Shown here: positions 60,563-62,384 of the stretch, piece by piece
Layout: every line of letters begins with the position of its first letter
How positions within the stretch are numbered: position 1 is the stretch's first letter
Source of the DNA: an uncultured Lachnotalea sp.
GTDB lineage: Bacteria; Bacillota; Clostridia; Lachnospirales; Lachnospiraceae
Length of the DNA: 62,384 bases
Assembly: GCA_947066815.1 (NCBI GenBank)
Contig: CAMSZT010000019.1
Span: forward strand, 1-62,384
Direction: 5' to 3'
Position numbers and translations under genes: made by a program
The notes under the pieces: generated by a model
What the model was told of the DNA's origin: nothing
The model's input: the letters and a program-made list of their open reading frames with translations, nothing else
Database searches by the model: none

Positions 60563-62353
60563 ATGGAAATTACAAAGGACATTAAATATGTAGGCGTCAA
60601 TGACCATGAGGTAGACCTGTTCGAGGGCCAGTACGTGGTCGAGAACGGCATGGCCTACAATTCCTACGTGGTGCTGGACGACAAGACGGCCGTCTTCGAC
60701 ACGGTGGACGCCCATTTCACCCACGAGTGGCTGGACAACATCCAGAACGTGCTAGGGTCCAAAGCGCCGGATTACCTGATCATCCAGCACATGGAGCCGG
60801 ACCACGCAGGCAGCATCGCCGGCTTCATGCAGACCTACGGGGACACCACCATCGTCTCCTCCGCCAAGGCCTTCGTCATGATGAAGCAGTTCTTCGGCAC
60901 CGATTACGAGGACAGGCAGGTGGTCGTGAAGGAGGGCGACACCCTCTCCCTGGGCGCCCACACCCTGGCCTTCGTGGAAGCGCCCATGGTCCACTGGCCC
61001 GAGGTGCTCGTCACCTATGACACCCACGACAAGGTCCTCTTCTCCGCGGACGGCTTCGGAAAATTCGGCGCCCTGGACGTGGAGGAAGACTGGGCGTGCG
61101 AAGCCCGCCGCTACTACATCGGCATCGTGGGCAAATACGGCGCACAGGTCCAGAACCTGCTCAAGAAAGCCGCCGGCCTGGACATCCAGATCATCTGCCC
61201 CACCCACGGCCCCGTCCTCAAGGAGAACCTGGGCTATTACCTGAACCTTTACAACATCTGGTCCTCCTACGAGGTGGAGACCGACGGCATCGTGATCGCC
61301 TACACCTCCATCTACGGCCATACGAAAAAAGCCGTGGAGGTCCTGGCCGACAAATTCCGCGCCAAGGGCTGCCCGCAGGTGGTCGTCCACGACCTGGCCC
61401 GCTGCGACATGGCGGAAGCCGTGGAGGACGCCTTCCGTTACGGCAAGCTGGTGCTCGCCACCACCACCTACAACGCGGGGATCTTCCCCTTCATGCGGGA
61501 TTTCATCGAGCATCTCACCGAGCGGAATTACCAGAACCGCACCGTCGCCCTCGTGGAGAACGGAAGCTGGGCGCCCATGGCCGCCAAGGTCATGAAGAAC
61601 ATGCTGTCCGGCTGCAAGAAGCTGACCTTCACGGACACCACGGTGCATATCAAGTCCGCCTTGAGCGACGAGAGCAGCGCCCAGATCGACGCCCTCGCCG
61701 ACGAGCTCTGCAAGGACTACCTGGCGCAGCACAGTGACACGGCCGACAAAAATGACCTGACGGCCCTCTTCAACATCGGATACGGCCTCTACGTGGTGAC
61801 CTCCAACGACGGAAAGAAGGACAACGGCCTCATCGTCAACACGGTTTCCCAGGTGACCAACACCCCCAACCGGATCGCCGTCACCATCAACAAGGCCAAT
61901 TATTCCCACCACGTGATCAAGCAGACGGGCGTCATGAACTTAAACTGCCTGTCCACGGACGCGCCCTTCTCCGTGTTCCAGACCTACGGCTTCCAGAGCG
62001 GCCGCACCGCGGACAAGTTCGCCGGCATCACGCCGCTGCGCTCCGACAACGGCCTTGTGTTCCTGCCCAAATACATCAATTCCTTCATGTCCTTAAAGGT
62101 GGAGCAGTACATCGACCTGGACACCCACGGAATGTTCATCTGCAGCGTCACCGAAGCCAGGGTCATCACCAACGTGGAGACCATGACCTACACCTACTAC
62201 CAGAAGAACGTGAAGCCCAAGCCCCAGACAGAGGGGAAGAAAGGCTTCGTGTGCAAGGTCTGCGGTTACATCTACGAGGGAGACGAGCTCCCCGACGACT
62301 TCATCTGCCCGCTCTGCAAGCACGGTGCGGCTGACTTCGAGCCCATCGGATAA
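60563..62353 (+). CDS. Flavodiiron protein with flavin-reductase and rubredoxin domains
   Basis: The 596-residue protein has four modules. A metallo-beta-lactamase-like diiron domain (1-250) carries HMEPDHAG, MVHWPEV, SADGFGKFG and PTHGPVL, supplying the iron ligands. A flavodoxin domain (about 255-395, YTSIYGHTKKAVEVL) follows. A flavin-reductase-like domain (about 405-545) follows that. A C-terminal rubredoxin has the two pairs CKVCGYIYEG and CPLCKHG. Flavodiiron proteins reduce O2 or NO in anaerobes; the fused rubredoxin and reductase would pass electrons internally. Codons are strongly G/C-ending, more than its neighbours, suggesting high expression. AGGAG precedes the ATG. The stop is only a few bases from the window-end repeat. 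Confidence 0.95.
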   Translation: MEITKDIKYVGVNDHEVDLFEGQYVVENGMAYNSYVVLDDKTAVFDTVDAHFTHEWLDNIQNVLGSKAPDYLIIQHMEPDHAGSIAGFMQTYGDTTIVSSAKAFVMMKQFFGTDYEDRQVVVKEGDTLSLGAHTLAFVEAPMVHWPEVLVTYDTHDKVLFSADGFGKFGALDVEEDWACEARRYYIGIVGKYGAQVQNLLKKAAGLDIQIICPTHGPVLKENLGYYLNLYNIWSSYEVETDGIVIAYTSIYGHTKKAVEVLADKFRAKGCPQVVVHDLARCDMAEAVEDAFRYGKLVLATTTYNAGIFPFMRDFIEHLTERNYQNRTVALVENGSWAPMAAKVMKNMLSGCKKLTFTDTTVHIKSALSDESSAQIDALADELCKDYLAQHSDTADKNDLTALFNIGYGLYVVTSNDGKKDNGLIVNTVSQVTNTPNRIAVTINKANYSHHVIKQTGVMNLNCLSTDAPFSVFQTYGFQSGRTADKFAGITPLRSDNGLVFLPKYINSFMSLKVEQYIDLDTHGMFICSVTEARVITNVETMTYTYYQKNVKPKPQTEGKKGFVCKVCGYIYEGDELPDDFICPLCKHGAADFEPIG

Positions 62354-62357
62354 CAAC

Positions 62358-62384
62358 GGTAGTGTAAAATAGTTTGTGTCTTTA
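62358..62384. repeat. Terminal inverted repeat, right copy
   Basis: This is the inverted match of positions 1-27, with the same 18-base perfect core. It begins four bases after the flavodiiron stop codon. Probably the end of an insertion sequence extending beyond the window. Confidence 0.6.

Noticed and set aside
60752-61912. 386-codon minus-strand open frame
   Set aside because: It is the shadow of the strongly G/C-biased flavodiiron gene, rich in Val/Gly/His with no known fold.

Overview
The window reads as a chromosomal segment of a spore-forming anaerobic Clostridia bacterium, most likely Lachnospiraceae. The evidence is its moderately high GC, spo0A, spoVG, yyaC and a CotS-family coat gene, the clostridial GlgC/GlgD pair, a protein with six ChW repeats, DUF6128- and DUF5711-type proteins, DapL-type lysine synthesis and a rubredoxin-fused flavodiiron protein. 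The genus cannot be fixed from sequence alone. Both window ends carry the same imperfect 27-base inverted repeat, so this may be a complete contig that broke at two copies of an insertion sequence.

Layout. 30-560: coiled-coil protein. 862-8770: sugar operon on the minus strand (RpiR regulator, ADP-dependent sugar kinase, xylulokinase-like kinase, ABC ATPase, permease, binding lipoprotein), interrupted by a 185-base MITE-like repeat. 9197-14440: amino-acid block (dapL, dapF, ANTAR regulator, glnA, hisC). 14477-14807: nested noncoding repeats. 14826-19455: envelope block (VanZ-like protein, glmM, rfbD, rfbB, rfbA). 19665-26182: a second sugar ABC system with a 5'-truncated alpha-L-rhamnosidase and a divergent LacI regulator. 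26206-35027: membrane and surface proteins (CvpA, HAD phosphatase, DUF5711, a degenerate-MPN/LysM protein, YyaC, DUF6128, CAP/ChW protein). 35214-44624: spoVG, glgD, glgC, a YhaO/YhaN-like nuclease-ATPase pair, a CotS-like protein, an HD hydrolase and glgA. 44779-45573: spo0A. 45827-50354: a MerR regulon (aldo/keto reductase, MerR regulator, Uma2 protein, DUF362 protein) followed by an aminotransferase. 50512-53196: an MFS/LuxR remnant and two transporters. 53374-54955: a 48-residue protein, tRNA-Pro and the rplT-rpmI-infC operon with its L20-type leader. 55376-57744: an AgrC/AgrA-like two-component system with a 59-residue DUF6440-like protein. 57805-60334: a polar amino-acid ABC transporter. 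60563-62353: a flavodiiron protein.

How the parts work together. The two sugar systems pair import with kinases or a glycosidase under RpiR or LacI control. The glg genes make glycogen, which sporulating clostridia store before spore formation, and they lie among sporulation genes. The clearest regulatory circuit is the MerR protein at 47072. Two promoters with the 19-base spacer typical of MerR targets and almost identical operators drive the adjacent aldo/keto reductase and the DUF362 gene about 2 kb away. Other points to look at are the promoterless, truncated rhamnosidase head-to-head with LacI; a kinase pair that may sequentially phosphorylate an unknown sugar; a YhaN-like ATPase whose coiled coil ends in a membrane hairpin; a dead MPN domain fused to LysM; and a LytTR system facing a small DUF6440-like gene behind 21-base direct repeats. 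I found no complete mobile element, phage, CRISPR array or rRNA.
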